From: Gemmatimonadota bacterium
GTDB lineage: Bacteria > Gemmatimonadota > Gemmatimonadetes > Gemmatimonadales > Gemmatimonadaceae
Direction of reading: 5' to 3'
DNA length: 35,502 nucleotides
Assembly (NCBI GenBank): GCA_947471365.1
Contig: CANIWQ010000017.1
Location: forward strand, 1 to 35,502
The position numbers were made by a program, and so were the translations under genes. Position 1 is the first letter of the stretch. Each line of letters starts with the position of its first letter. The notes beneath the pieces are model-generated. The model saw only the letters and a program-made list of their open reading frames with translations. It was not told where the DNA came from and did no database searches. Shown here in pieces: positions 17,364 to 26,818 of the stretch.

Positions 17364-18572
17364 GTGCGCCCCGTACAGGGCCGGCGGATCCTCCTCGGGG
17401 TAACCGGAGGGATCGCAAGCTATAAAACGGCGTGGCTAGCGCGGCTGTTCGCGCAGGGCGGCGCGGAAGTTGACGTAGTGCTCACGCGTTCGGCGCGGGA
17501 GTTCATCGGCGCCGTCACGTTCGAGGCGCTCACGGGGCGCCCGGTGCACACCGAACTCGTGGCCGAAGGGCACGCCCTCGATCACATCACGCTGGCTCGC
17601 GGCGCCAATCTCATTGTGGTGGCGCCGGCGACTGCCGACTTCCTCTCGCGCGCGGCGTCGGGTCGGGCGGATGATCTCCTCTCCGCCTGTCTGCTCGCCG
17701 CCGATGCGCCAGTCTTGCTGGTACCGGCGATGAACGATCGCATGTGGGCGCATAAGCAAACCGTCGCCAACGTCGAACATCTGCGCTCGCTCGGCTACCA
17801 TGTGCTCGCGCCCGACGCGGGTCCCTTGGCATCACCGCAAGAAGGCGCGGGCCCAGGGCGTATGCCGGAACCCACAACGATTTTCGCACACGCCGCGCGC
17901 TTACTTGAGCCGCGTAGTGCGCTGGCCGGTAAACACGTCGTGGTCACCGCAGGCCCAACGCGCGAAGCGATTGACCCGGTGCGCTACCTCTCGAATCACA
18001 GCAGCGGTCGCATGGGTGTCGCGATCGCGGAGAGCGCGTGGCGCCGCGGCGCCGACGTCACGCTGATCGCTGGCCCGCTCGCCGTGCCGCTGCCCGACGG
18101 TGTGCACACCGTCGCGGTAGAAACCACGGAACAGATGGCCGCGGCGGTGCGCAGCGCACTCGCGTCAGCCGATGTGCTGGTGATGGCGGCGGCTCCGGCG
18201 GATTTCCGCCCGTCGCAGCTGTCCGATTCCAAGATCAAGAAGGGCGCGCGGCCCGAGGCCATCGCGCTCGAGAACACCTCCGACATCTTGGCCACCACCC
18301 GGGACGCGCGCCGCCCTGGCACGATCGTTGTGGGTTTTGCCCTCGAAACCGACGACGTGCTTGTGCACGCCGCCAAGAAGCTCGAGGCCAAGGATCTCGA
18401 TTTCATTGTCGTGAATGACGCACGCGAGATCGGCGCTGGTTTTGGGAGCGAAACGAATCGGGTCACCATTCTGGCACGCGGCGCGCAACCCGACGCCCTC
18501 CCGCTCCTCTTGAAGACTGAGGTGGCTGACGCCATTCTCGATCGCGTTGAGGGAGTGATGCGTGGACGGTAG
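17364..18572 (+). CDS. coaBC: Bifunctional phosphopantothenoylcysteine decarboxylase / synthetase
   Basis: A 402-residue enzyme for two steps of coenzyme A synthesis. The N-terminal flavin-dependent CoaC domain (about 1-180) has GVTGGIASYKT, the catalytic His74 in LDHITLARGA, and PAMNDRMW. The C-terminal CoaB domain (about 190-400) has VTAGPTREAIDPVRYLSNHS, SGRMG and SKIKKGARPEAIAL. One odd point: the flap that is usually ACG...GRM reads LASPQEGAGPGRM, so the cysteine known to be catalytic in E. coli Dfp is a serine. Other bacteria are also thought to vary here, so this need not mean loss of activity. The GTG start follows rpoZ by 24 bases; its end overlaps the glycosylase gene by 11 bases. 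Confidence 0.95.
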   Translation: MRPVQGRRILLGVTGGIASYKTAWLARLFAQGGAEVDVVLTRSAREFIGAVTFEALTGRPVHTELVAEGHALDHITLARGANLIVVAPATADFLSRAASGRADDLLSACLLAADAPVLLVPAMNDRMWAHKQTVANVEHLRSLGYHVLAPDAGPLASPQEGAGPGRMPEPTTIFAHAARLLEPRSALAGKHVVVTAGPTREAIDPVRYLSNHSSGRMGVAIAESAWRRGADVTLIAGPLAVPLPDGVHTVAVETTEQMAAAVRSALASADVLVMAAAPADFRPSQLSDSKIKKGARPEAIALENTSDILATTRDARRPGTIVVGFALETDDVLVHAAKKLEAKDLDFIVVNDAREIGAGFGSETNRVTILARGAQPDALPLLLKTEVADAILDRVEGVMRGR

Positions 18573-19662
18573 GGAAATCCTCCGGCGGTATTTGGAACAG
18601 CGGCGCGAGCTCGGTGAATCGGAGTTCGTGCTCGACAATATGTCCGTTGACGAGGCCCTCAAAGCGCTTGGGGTCTCCGCCGCACCGCCGAGTGGTCCAG
18701 TCGTCGCACGCCGCGATGCGGGGCCGTCGGCATCCACGCCGCTGAACGCACCCACCGAGCCGAGCGCGCCCAACGCCGCGCGCCAAGCCGCAGAACAGGC
18801 GGCCAGCAGCGGTGATTGGCGCGAGGCACTGATTGCCGTGGGCGCGCCGAAGCCTGAGAGCGCTCCGGTCAAGAAAGACGTCGTCGCGGTGAGCTCGACG
18901 GCTGCGACGTCTCATCCGGCGGGCCCCGTGCGTCATGATGCCGACGACGCCCCGCCCGACGCTCAGCCCCCGCGTGAGAAGATTCCCAGACTCGAAATGC
19001 CGAGCCCCGTCGCCGGTGCACTGGGACACGGGATGGGCGTGCCAGGCATCGTGGTTGGGTCACCGATGCGTGACTTGTTGCCGGGCCCGCTGGCTCATCT
19101 GGAAACGCTCGACGCCATTGCCGCGGCGGCGGCCAAGTGCACGGCATGCGAGCTGTATGCCGGTGCCAAAAATGCGGTGCCGGGCGAGGGAAGCCCTTCG
19201 GCGCGATTCGTTTGCGTGGGAGAAGCCCCCGGTGCCACCGAGGACGAACTGGGTCGTCCATTTGTGGGTGCCAGCGGTCAACTGCTCACCAAGATTCTGG
19301 ACGCCGTAAAATTGGCACGCGAGGACGTCTTCATTTGCAACGTCCTCAAGCACCGCCCGCCAGGGAATCGGAATCCCACGCTCGACGAGATCAAGGCCTG
19401 TAGCCCGTTTCTCCTCCGGCAGCTCGAAATCCTGCAACCCCGTGTCATTTTGGCGCTTGGGACCTTCGCGGCGCAGACCTTACTGCAGACCTCGACCCCA
19501 ATCGGTAAGTTACGGGGTCAGGTGCACCACTATTTCGGGGTGCCACTCATCGTTACTTACCATCCCGCGGCGCTTCTTCGGAACCCGTCGTGGAAGCGTC
19601 CCACGTGGGAAGATGTCCAGCTCGCACGCCGAATTTTCGATAACGCCGCCCGCGACGCGTGA
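18562..19662 (+). CDS. Uracil-DNA glycosylase, family 4-like, with long N-terminal extension
   Basis: A 366-residue protein. The catalytic domain occupies about residues 185-366. It has GEAPGATEDELGRPFVG (from Gly220), the four Cys expected for a [4Fe-4S] cluster (Cys193, 196, 259, 280), LKHRPPGNRNP, and the active-site segment TYHPAAL (His334). Enzymes of this type remove uracil from DNA. The first 37 residues form a charged helical segment (GREILRRYLEQRRELGE), followed by about 140 Pro/Ala-rich, probably disordered residues. GTG start at 18562, inside the end of coaBC; the 3' end overlaps the dnaB start by 50 bases. Placement next to dnaB and radA suits a replication and repair role. Confidence 0.88.
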   Translation: MDGREILRRYLEQRRELGESEFVLDNMSVDEALKALGVSAAPPSGPVVARRDAGPSASTPLNAPTEPSAPNAARQAAEQAASSGDWREALIAVGAPKPESAPVKKDVVAVSSTAATSHPAGPVRHDADDAPPDAQPPREKIPRLEMPSPVAGALGHGMGVPGIVVGSPMRDLLPGPLAHLETLDAIAAAAAKCTACELYAGAKNAVPGEGSPSARFVCVGEAPGATEDELGRPFVGASGQLLTKILDAVKLAREDVFICNVLKHRPPGNRNPTLDEIKACSPFLLRQLEILQPRVILALGTFAAQTLLQTSTPIGKLRGQVHHYFGVPLIVTYHPAALLRNPSWKRPTWEDVQLARRIFDNAARDA

Positions 19663-21040
19663 CGGCACGTTCCGTGACCGGCGTCCTCCGTATTCTGAGG
19701 ACGCCGAGATGGCTGTGCTCGGCGCCATGCTCCTGGATGCCGAGGCCATCACCCGTGCCGTTGAGATCATCGACGAATCGATGTTCTATAGCGAGCGCCA
19801 CCGCCGCGTCTTTCGCGCGATGCTCGCGATTCACCAGACGGGCGCGGTGCTCGATCCACTGCTGCTCACCGAACAGCTCGACCGGGGTGGCGAACTCGCC
19901 GCGGCGGGCGGAAAGGAATATGTCAGCGAGCTGCTGTACGTAGTCCCCACAGCGGCCAACGTCGAGTACCACCTCAAGATTGTCAAGGAAAAAGCGCTTC
20001 GCCGTAGACTGATTGAGGTGGCGCAGGGGCTCGTCGTAGAGGCGCATGAATCAGCGGCAGATGCCACCGAACTCATTGACCTCGCCGAGCATCGCATCTT
20101 CCAGGTGAGTCAACAGCGCGGGTCCGATGGCTTTACGCGCATCAAGGATCTGCTCTGGCCGGCCATGGAGCGCATTGAATCGCTCCGCGAAGGCGGTCCG
20201 CTCACCGGCGTGCCGAGCGGATTCCGCGATCTCGACCAGCTGACGCTGGGCTTCCAGCCGTCCGATTTGATCATCATTGCCGCGCGCCCCTCGATGGGCA
20301 AAACGGCGTTCGTGCTGAACATCGCGCAATACGCCGCTGTCGAAAGCAATATTGCGACTGCAGTGTTTTCGCTGGAAATGAGTAAAGAGTCTCTCGTGCA
20401 ACGTATGCTCGCCTCCGAGGGATTCATCGACGCCCAGCGCCTGCGCTCGGGCAAGCTCACCAGCCAGGATCATTCCAACCTGGCCAAGGCCGCTGCCTTG
20501 CTGTCGCAGGCGCCTATTTGGATTGACGACACACCCGGCCTGACGCTGCTCGAGATTCGGTCGCGGGCGCGACGCCTCAAGTCCACGGCCGATATCAAAA
20601 TGGTCATCGTCGATTACTTGCAGTTGCTCTCTGGGCCGCCGGGCGTCGAAAGCCGTCAGCAGGAAATCTCACAGATTTCGCGCTCGCTGAAGATTCTGGC
20701 CAAGGAACTGAACATCCCCGTGATTGCGCTGTCGCAGCTCTCGCGTGGTCCGGAGCAGCGTACCGGCGACAGCAAGCGTCCGCAGCTCTCGGACTTGCGC
20801 GAGTCCGGCGCCATTGAGCAAGACGCCGATCTCGTGATGGCGATCTATCGGCAGGAAATGTACGACCGCCCAGTGGATGAGTCGGGCAATGTCGTGAAGA
20901 CGCCCGACGGCACGCCGATCGAAGGGCTCGCTGAGATCATTCTGCTGAAGCAGCGTAACGGACCGACCGGCCACATCCGCCTTTCGTTCCGGAAACAGTT
21001 CACGCGCTTCGAGAATTTCACGGCCCGTCAACAGGGCTGA
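19613..21040 (+). CDS. dnaB: Replicative DNA helicase DnaB
   Basis: A 475-residue hexameric helicase that unwinds DNA at the fork. The N-terminal domain begins RRPPYSEDAEMAVLGAMLLD. The RecA-like domain has Walker A ARPSMGKTAF (Lys230), VIVDYLQLL as Walker B, and the SRSLKILAKELNIPVIALSQLSRGPEQR motif followed by LRESGAIEQDADLV. No intein is present. The ATG at 19613 is the only plausible start that keeps the whole N-terminal domain; the frame upstream to 19442 overlaps the glycosylase gene without family similarity. It follows the glycosylase gene with a 50-base overlap and precedes radA by 2 bases. Confidence 0.95.
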   Translation: MSSSHAEFSITPPATRDGTFRDRRPPYSEDAEMAVLGAMLLDAEAITRAVEIIDESMFYSERHRRVFRAMLAIHQTGAVLDPLLLTEQLDRGGELAAAGGKEYVSELLYVVPTAANVEYHLKIVKEKALRRRLIEVAQGLVVEAHESAADATELIDLAEHRIFQVSQQRGSDGFTRIKDLLWPAMERIESLREGGPLTGVPSGFRDLDQLTLGFQPSDLIIIAARPSMGKTAFVLNIAQYAAVESNIATAVFSLEMSKESLVQRMLASEGFIDAQRLRSGKLTSQDHSNLAKAAALLSQAPIWIDDTPGLTLLEIRSRARRLKSTADIKMVIVDYLQLLSGPPGVESRQQEISQISRSLKILAKELNIPVIALSQLSRGPEQRTGDSKRPQLSDLRESGAIEQDADLVMAIYRQEMYDRPVDESGNVVKTPDGTPIEGLAEIILLKQRNGPTGHIRLSFRKQFTRFENFTARQQG

Positions 21041-21042
21041 GT

Positions 21043-22440
21043 ATGGCCGCACGCGCGAAGACCGTGTACCGCTGCACCGAATGCGGTGCCGACTCGCCAA
21101 AATGGGCGGGGAAGTGCGATGCGTGCGGCGAGTGGAATACGCTGCACGAAGAGATCGTTGCGTCGCGCAGTGTCGAAGGGGGCGCCGCGCGCCGGAAAGC
21201 GGGCGTCACGTCACTCGGCAGCGGCGGCACCGTGGTGGCAACACCGCGATTGGCCGAGGTGGTGGGCGCCGAGAGTAATCGCCTCACCACGGGCCTCGCG
21301 GAATTTGACTTCGTACTCGGCGGCGGCATTGTGCCGGGTTCGATGGTCCTCGTCGGTGGCGAACCCGGCATCGGCAAGAGCACCATTCTCCTGCAAGTCG
21401 CTGCGCAGCTCGAAACGCTTGGTGTGCGCACGCTGTATGTGAGCGGCGAAGAGTCGCCGCTGCAGGTCAAACTGCGTGCCGACCGTTTGGGCACGGGAGC
21501 GCTCGACGTCTCGTTGCTCGGCGAAACCTTACTGGAAACGATCCTTGCGACCGCCGCCGAACGGACGCCAACGGTGATGGTGGTGGATTCTATTCAGACC
21601 GTGTTCACCGGCGATCTCGAGGGAGCGCCAGGAAATGTGGGGCAGGTGCGTGAGTGCGCCGCACGTCTGATGCGCTTCGCGAAGGAGAGCGGCACCGCCG
21701 TGATTGTGGTGGGACACGTCACCAAGGGTGGTGGCATCGCCGGCCCGAAGACGCTCGAACACATTGTGGACACCGTGTTGTATTTCGAGGGAGAAGGATC
21801 GCTCGATCATCGGGTGTTGCGCGCCACCAAGAATCGGTTCGGTTCGGTGGATGAAATCGGTGTGTTCCGTATGACGGAACGCGGTTTGATACCGGTCGAC
21901 AACCCCTCGGCGCTCTTTCTCGGCGACCGCGAGGGGCATCACGCGTCGGGCAGTGCCGTGACCGCCACGCTCGAAGGCAGTCGTCCGATGCTGCTTGAGG
22001 TTCAGGCGCTCGCGGCGAAGGCGGGCTTTGGCACGCCGCAACGTGTGGCCACTGGCTTTGACGGACGCCGTCTCGCGCTCTTGTTGGCCGTACTCGACAA
22101 GCGCGCGGGGTTGTCCTTTGCGCAACTCGACGTGTTTCTGAACATTGTTGGTGGCGTGCGCGTGCAGGAACCGGCGGCTGATTTGGCCGTGGCGGCGGCA
22201 CTCGCCTCGAGTGTCTACGACAAAGCGTTGCCCCAAGACGCGGTGTTCATTGGTGAGGTCGGACTCGGCGGTGAGATTCGAGCCGTGGGGCAGGTAGAAC
22301 GCCGCATTGCGGAGGCCGAAAAAATGGGAATGGCGGTCGCCTATGTTGGGGAACGTTCTGTGCCGAAGCGTGCGCCCCGCAGTATTCGTGTGGTCGGCGT
22401 CAAGGATTTGACCGCGCTCTTCCGGCAGCTGTTCACATGA
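21043..22440 (+). CDS. radA: DNA repair protein RadA
   Basis: A 465-residue RecA-like ATPase that promotes branch migration in recombination. It shows the N-terminal zinc finger (Cys11, 14, 25, 28 in CTECG...KCDAC), Walker A GEPGIGKST (Lys112), the RadA-specific KNRFG motif, and a C-terminal Lon-protease-like domain (about 290-465) with VGEVGLGGEIRAVGQVERRI. Length is normal. ATG start 2 bases after dnaB. The 3' end overlaps ispD as ATGA. Confidence 0.97.
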   Translation: MAARAKTVYRCTECGADSPKWAGKCDACGEWNTLHEEIVASRSVEGGAARRKAGVTSLGSGGTVVATPRLAEVVGAESNRLTTGLAEFDFVLGGGIVPGSMVLVGGEPGIGKSTILLQVAAQLETLGVRTLYVSGEESPLQVKLRADRLGTGALDVSLLGETLLETILATAAERTPTVMVVDSIQTVFTGDLEGAPGNVGQVRECAARLMRFAKESGTAVIVVGHVTKGGGIAGPKTLEHIVDTVLYFEGEGSLDHRVLRATKNRFGSVDEIGVFRMTERGLIPVDNPSALFLGDREGHHASGSAVTATLEGSRPMLLEVQALAAKAGFGTPQRVATGFDGRRLALLLAVLDKRAGLSFAQLDVFLNIVGGVRVQEPAADLAVAAALASSVYDKALPQDAVFIGEVGLGGEIRAVGQVERRIAEAEKMGMAVAYVGERSVPKRAPRSIRVVGVKDLTALFRQLFT

Positions 22441-23135
22441 CGCGCGACGTCGGTGTGGTCATCGTGGCGGCGGGCGCGAGTACGCGCACGCAGGGCGAGG
22501 CCGGCGGCGAGCTCAAGCAGTTTCGCTGGGTGGCGGGAAAGCCGATGCTGCTCCATTCACTGCAGGCGTTTCAGGCGCGCGCGGATGTGGCCATGGTCGT
22601 CGTCGTATTGCCGCAGCGCTACCTCGGCGATCCGCCGCCCTGGCTCTTTCAGTGCGACACCGATCGTTTGCTCGTCGCTCCCGGCGGGCGGCATCGCGGT
22701 GAAAGTGTGTACAATGGCCTCGCCGATATCCCCGCCGAATGTTCCGTGGTGCTCATCCACGATGCCGCGCGCCCATTTCCTACGCCGGAGATGATAGACG
22801 GCGTGGTCGCTGAGGTGCGCCTCGGACACGGCGCAATCGCCGCGCTGCCCGTGGTGGACACGCTCAAGGAAGTGGATAGCACCGGACGCATCGTCCGCAC
22901 CGTCGAACGCGAGGGGCTCTGGCGCGCGCAAACGCCGCAGGGGTTTCCGCGCGAGGCGATTATGCGCGCTCACTACACGGCGCACGACGGTGGCATAGCC
23001 GCTACGGACGACGCCGGCCTGTTTGAAAGACTCGGGCTCCCCGTGGTTGTAGTGCGCGGAAGCGAACGCGCAATGAAAGTCACGGACGCGGCCGATTTTC
23101 TGAGGGCGGAGGCGCTGCTTCCGCTCCCCGATTGA
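22437..23135 (+). CDS. ispD: 2-C-methyl-D-erythritol 4-phosphate cytidylyltransferase
   Basis: A 232-residue enzyme of the MEP isoprenoid pathway that makes CDP-methylerythritol. It has the nucleotide-binding start VVIVAAGASTRTQGEAGGELKQF with the conserved Arg and Lys, VLIHDAARPFPTPEMID, VVDTLKEVD and AQTPQGFPREAI, and TDDAGLFERLG near the end. ATGA overlap with radA and a TTGA overlap with the next gene. No ispF follows; the next gene is tsaC. Confidence 0.93.
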   Translation: MTRDVGVVIVAAGASTRTQGEAGGELKQFRWVAGKPMLLHSLQAFQARADVAMVVVVLPQRYLGDPPPWLFQCDTDRLLVAPGGRHRGESVYNGLADIPAECSVVLIHDAARPFPTPEMIDGVVAEVRLGHGAIAALPVVDTLKEVDSTGRIVRTVEREGLWRAQTPQGFPREAIMRAHYTAHDGGIAATDDAGLFERLGLPVVVVRGSERAMKVTDAADFLRAEALLPLPD

Positions 23136-23803
23136 ACAGCGAACCCAAAGCGATTCCGTTTTGGTCGGAACCAGAGATCGCGTCATCGATCTCTGGCACC
23201 TTGTTGCATCTCGAGCAGCACGGCGTGTTGGCGTATCCCACAGAGACCGTCTACGGTTTTGGCGGGGCGATCGATTCCGCCTCGGTGTCGACCCTCGTGG
23301 CACTCAAGCGTCGCCCAGAAACGAAGCCGTTTCTGCTGCTCATCTCCGACAGCTCGATGATTGATCGGTTGGGGCTTCAGCTTTCCAACGCCGCATCAAT
23401 GCTCGCCGCCCGTTTCTGGCCGGGGCCGTTGACGCTGGTGTTGGCTGGCGGAGAGCGTCGCGTCGCTGCGCGGCTACGTGGTCCAGAGGGTGGTATCGCC
23501 GTGCGCTGGACGCCACACCCGGGATTACAGCGCCTCATCTCCGCGATGGGTGATCCGCTGACCAGCACGAGTGCGAACCTGCCCGGTACGCCGCCCGCCA
23601 TGAATGCCGCCACCGTGGTGCGGGATTGGTCGCAATCCATTTCGCGCGGCACGTTGCGCGTGTTGGACGGCGGCACGCTCACGGCGTCCGCACCGTCAAC
23701 GGTGGTGGACTGCACCGGCCGTTCGCCGCGCGTGATTCGCCCCGGCGCTATTTCGGCCGAAGCGCTCCGAGCGGCGGTACCAAGTTTGGTGGGTGACCGA
23801 TGA
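23132..23803 (+). CDS. tsaC: L-threonylcarbamoyladenylate synthase (TsaC/Sua5 family)
   Basis: A 223-residue YrdC-domain protein that uses threonine, bicarbonate and ATP to make the TC-AMP precursor of the t6A tRNA modification. Typical blocks are GVLAYPTETVYGFGGAID, LKRRPETKPFLLLISD, FWPGPLTLVL, and the TSANLPGTPPA segment. The apparent start is TTG at 23132, overlapping the ispD stop as TTGA; no ATG or GTG lies near. It is the single-domain form, without the Sua5 C-terminal domain. ATGA overlap with the phosphatase gene. Confidence 0.92.
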   Translation: MNSEPKAIPFWSEPEIASSISGTLLHLEQHGVLAYPTETVYGFGGAIDSASVSTLVALKRRPETKPFLLLISDSSMIDRLGLQLSNAASMLAARFWPGPLTLVLAGGERRVAARLRGPEGGIAVRWTPHPGLQRLISAMGDPLTSTSANLPGTPPAMNAATVVRDWSQSISRGTLRVLDGGTLTASAPSTVVDCTGRSPRVIRPGAISAEALRAAVPSLVGDR

Positions 23804-24267
23804 CCGCGGTGCTCTTTGTATGCACCGGGAACACCTGTCGGAGCGCGCTCGCCGAGGCTCTCGCCGCGAACGCCATCACGTCGCGCGCGCTCTCGGGCGT
23901 CACCGTCTCCAGTGCTGGCACCAGTGCGTGGGATGGCGCGCCCGCCTCCGACGGAGCCTTACTCGTTGGTATGGAACGGAAGCTTGACCTCAGCGCGCAT
24001 CGCGCACGGCAAATCAGCCCCGACGCCGTCGAGCATGCGTCCCTCATTCTCGCCATGGGGCCGCATCATCTGGAGCGGGTGCATGCATTGGGGGGGAGCG
24101 GCAAATCACATTTGCTCGTGGATTTTGCTGAAGGAACTCGCACGGGGCGCGGCATCATCGATCCATTTGGCGGCGGGCTCGATATCTACCGCGCGACGGC
24201 CGACGAGTTGGAGCGCCTGATTGGCCTTGTGCTCGATCGCATCGGCGGGCCATCGGAGGCGCGGTGA
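23800..24267 (+). CDS. Low-molecular-weight phosphatase (YwlE-like, possible protein-arginine phosphatase)
   Basis: A 155-residue LMW-PTP-fold phosphatase. The P-loop is VCTGNTCRS (Cys8, Arg14) and the acid loop is DPFGGG. In YwlE of Bacillus the Thr in CTGNTCRS is what favours phosphoarginine; the same residue (Thr12) is here. A tyrosine phosphatase role is the alternative. A neighbouring tsaC/sua5 gene is common for this family. ATGA overlap with tsaC and GTGA overlap with aroE. No arginine kinase (McsB) is in the window. Confidence 0.85.
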   Translation: MTAVLFVCTGNTCRSALAEALAANAITSRALSGVTVSSAGTSAWDGAPASDGALLVGMERKLDLSAHRARQISPDAVEHASLILAMGPHHLERVHALGGSGKSHLLVDFAEGTRTGRGIIDPFGGGLDIYRATADELERLIGLVLDRIGGPSEAR

Positions 24268-25073
24268 ACGAACTGCCCGGCCGACTGACGTTGTTGGGGC
24301 ATCCGGTGGAGCATTCGCTGTCGCCCGTTTTTCAGAATGCCGCGTTGCGCCATGCGGGAATCCCGTTGATGTACGAGGCGCTCGATGTCGCGCCATCGGA
24401 CTTAGCGACCATCGCCGGTCTGATGCGCGACGTCAATGGCGCCGGCAATATCACCGTGCCGCACAAGGTCGCGTTCACCGCGCTGTGTAGCCGATGCTCG
24501 CCGGTGGCGCAGCGGGTGGGCGCGGTCAATACGTTTTGGACGGACGATGGCGAGCTCGTCGGCGACAACACGGACGTCGGGGGATTCGATGCGGCCGCGC
24601 GGGCCGCCTTTGGCGCGCCGCGTGCGGGACTGGTCGTCGCGGTGCTCGGCGCCGGGGGGGCGGCCGCGGCCGTGCTTGCCGCCGTGGAACGATGGGGCGA
24701 TGCCACCGTTCGACTGCATGCCAGAGGGCACGACCGGGCGGCGTCACTGGCGAGCACCTTTGCTTCGTTCGCCGTTGCTGTTCCCACGATCGCCGACGCG
24801 GTTCGGGGCGCGCAGTTGGTGGTCAATGCCACTCCCGTGGGGTTACACGGCGACTCCCTCCCGCTGGATCTGGCCCTTTGCGATACGCGCCCCGACGTGT
24901 TCGACCTCTGCTACCGCCGCCAAGAGACGCCGCTGGTGATTGCGGCGCGCGCGCGCGGGCTGCGCGCCGTCGATGGCCTCGGCATGGTGGTAGAGCAGGG
25001 CGCGTTGGCCTTTGAGCGCTGGTTTGGTGTTCGCCCTGACCGGGATGTGATGTGGGACGCGGTGCGGCGCTAG
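24264..25073 (+). CDS. aroE: Shikimate dehydrogenase
   Basis: A 269-residue NADPH-dependent enzyme reducing 3-dehydroshikimate in aromatic amino acid synthesis. It has LGHPVEHSLSPVFQNAA, NITVPHKVAF with the catalytic Lys, DNTDVGGFDAA, the nucleotide loop LGAGGAAAAVLAAV and NATPVGLHGD. GTG start overlapping the previous stop as GTGA. Its 3' end overlaps the comF start by 22 bases. Confidence 0.95.
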   Translation: MNELPGRLTLLGHPVEHSLSPVFQNAALRHAGIPLMYEALDVAPSDLATIAGLMRDVNGAGNITVPHKVAFTALCSRCSPVAQRVGAVNTFWTDDGELVGDNTDVGGFDAAARAAFGAPRAGLVVAVLGAGGAAAAVLAAVERWGDATVRLHARGHDRAASLASTFASFAVAVPTIADAVRGAQLVVNATPVGLHGDSLPLDLALCDTRPDVFDLCYRRQETPLVIAARARGLRAVDGLGMVVEQGALAFERWFGVRPDRDVMWDAVRR

Positions 25074-25786
25074 TTCGCTCGACGATCGAACTGCTGCTCC
25101 CGCGCTCGTGCGCCGCATGTGGGGGCGCGGGGGCGAATGGTACCGACGACTTGATCTGTGGCGTGTGTTGGTCTCGCCTGCCGGCGCTCCAGCATCCCCA
25201 GTGCCCACGCTGCGGGCATCCCCAGCGCGGCGACGCCTGTGCCCTGTGCGCCGCGTTGCCACCCTTTGTGCGCGCCGTGCGCTCGGTGTGCTGGGTACCG
25301 CATCCGGTGGCGAGCGGCATTGTGGGATCGCTCAAGTACGATGGCTGGCAGGCGGTGGCGCGGGAGATGGCGGTGCGGATGGCCCGCTTACACTGGCCGG
25401 CCGATGTGGTGCGCGAACGAGCGGCGCTGGTGCCAGTGCCGCTCCACGCCACCCGCGAGCGTGAACGAGGATTCAATCAGGCCGCCGCACTCGCGCAGGG
25501 ACTGCGTGAACACTGGCGTGTTCCGGCGTGGACCGATATCCTCACGCGCCATCGAACGACGGAAACGCAAACGCGGTTGACTCCCGCAGAGCGTTCCGCG
25601 AACGTTCACGGGGCGTTTCGCGTGCGTGATGGTGCACGACTGCATGGTCAGCACATAGTGCTCGTCGATGATGTCTTCACCACCGGAGCCACGCTCAACG
25701 CCTGCGCCAAAGCGCTGTTCGATAGCGGTGCGCGCATCCTCAGCTACGTGACTTTCGGTCGGGCCCACGCCGGCGCCGACCGCTGA
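25052..25786 (+). CDS. comF: ComF family protein (phosphoribosyltransferase-like)
   Basis: A 244-residue protein with an N-terminal zinc-ribbon region of four CxxC motifs (CAAC, CGVC, CPRC, CALC) followed by a phosphoribosyltransferase-type domain: [26 protein letters not shown], then the PRPP loop [16 protein letters not shown]. In competent bacteria ComF aids DNA uptake; in others its role is unclear. GTG start at 25052, inside the end of aroE; no other start fits. gap begins 17 bases downstream. Confidence 0.9.
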   Translation: MGRGAALVRSTIELLLPRSCAACGGAGANGTDDLICGVCWSRLPALQHPQCPRCGHPQRGDACALCAALPPFVRAVRSVCWVPHPVASGIVGSLKYDGWQAVAREMAVRMARLHWPADVVRERAALVPVPLHATRERERGFNQAAALAQGLREHWRVPAWTDILTRHRTTETQTRLTPAERSANVHGAFRVRDGARLHGQHIVLVDDVFTTGATLNACAKALFDSGARILSYVTFGRAHAGADR

Positions 25787-25803
25787 CTTCAGGAGCACTT
25801 CGC

Positions 25804-26811
25804 ATGGCACTCAAGGTTGGCATCAACGGATTCGGTCGCATCGGCCGTCAGGTCTTGCGCGCCGCGAAAGAAACGGGCGCGCCGATCGACTTTGTGGCCG
25901 TCAACGATCTCACGGACACCAAGACGCTGGCGCACCTGTTCAAGTACGATTCCGTGCACGGCACCTTCGGCGGAACCGTGACTGCCGAGGACGATGCCAT
26001 CGTCGTGAATGGCGACCGTATCAGGATCTTCAAGGAAAAGGATCCGGCCACGCTGCCATGGAAAGCGCTGGGCGTGGAGGTGGTCCTCGAGTGCACGGGA
26101 CGCTTTACCAACGCGGAAGACGCGAAGAAGCATATTGCCGGCGGCGCCCGAAAGGTGATCATCTCCGCGCCCGCCAAAGGCGAGGACCTCACCATCGTGC
26201 TCGGCGTGAACCACGACAAATACGACAACGCCACGCATCACATTCTCTCGAATGCGTCGTGCACCACCAACTGTTTGGCGCCCATGGTCAAGGTGATCCG
26301 CGAGTCGTTCGGATTCAAGCACGCCTCGATGGTGACCATCCACTCCTACACCAACGACCAGAGCATTCTCGATCTCCCGCACAAAGATCTGCGTCGCGCC
26401 CGCGCGGCGGCGCTCTCGATCATTCCCACGACCACCGGCGCCGCGAAGGCCACCGCGCTCGTGATTCCAGAAGTGAAAGGCAAGATCGACGGGATTGCCA
26501 TTCGCGTACCCACGCCCGACGTCTCGCTCACCGAACTCACCGTGGAAGTGGAACAGGGCACGACGATTGCCGAGGTCAACGCCGCGTTCCTCGCGGCGTC
26601 GCAGGGCGCACTCAAGGGCGTGTTGCAGTTCACCGACGTGGAGCTCGTCTCCACCGACTACATCGGGAATCCGCATTCGGTGATCGTCGATTCCAAGTGC
26701 ACCAACGTGATTGACGGCACCATGGTGAAGGTGTCCGGATGGTACGACAACGAGTGGGGCTACGCCTCGCGCTGCGTCGATCTGCTGCAGTACGTTGGCG
26801 CGCGACTCTGA
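25804..26811 (+). CDS. gap: Glyceraldehyde-3-phosphate dehydrogenase, type I
   Basis: A 335-residue glycolytic enzyme. It has the NAD loop [15 protein letters not shown], catalytic Cys153 in NASCTTNC with the His in [11 protein letters not shown], and the C-terminal [16 protein letters not shown]-like block (GWYDNEWGY). AGGAG precedes the ATG by 8 bases, the clearest ribosome-binding site in the run, so it may be strongly translated. First of a gap-pgk-tpiA cluster covering consecutive glycolytic steps. Confidence 0.98.
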   Translation: MALKVGINGFGRIGRQVLRAAKETGAPIDFVAVNDLTDTKTLAHLFKYDSVHGTFGGTVTAEDDAIVVNGDRIRIFKEKDPATLPWKALGVEVVLECTGRFTNAEDAKKHIAGGARKVIISAPAKGEDLTIVLGVNHDKYDNATHHILSNASCTTNCLAPMVKVIRESFGFKHASMVTIHSYTNDQSILDLPHKDLRRARAAALSIIPTTTGAAKATALVIPEVKGKIDGIAIRVPTPDVSLTELTVEVEQGTTIAEVNAAFLAASQGALKGVLQFTDVELVSTDYIGNPHSVIVDSKCTNVIDGTMVKVSGWYDNEWGYASRCVDLLQYVGARL

Positions 26812-26818
26812 GCCGGCC

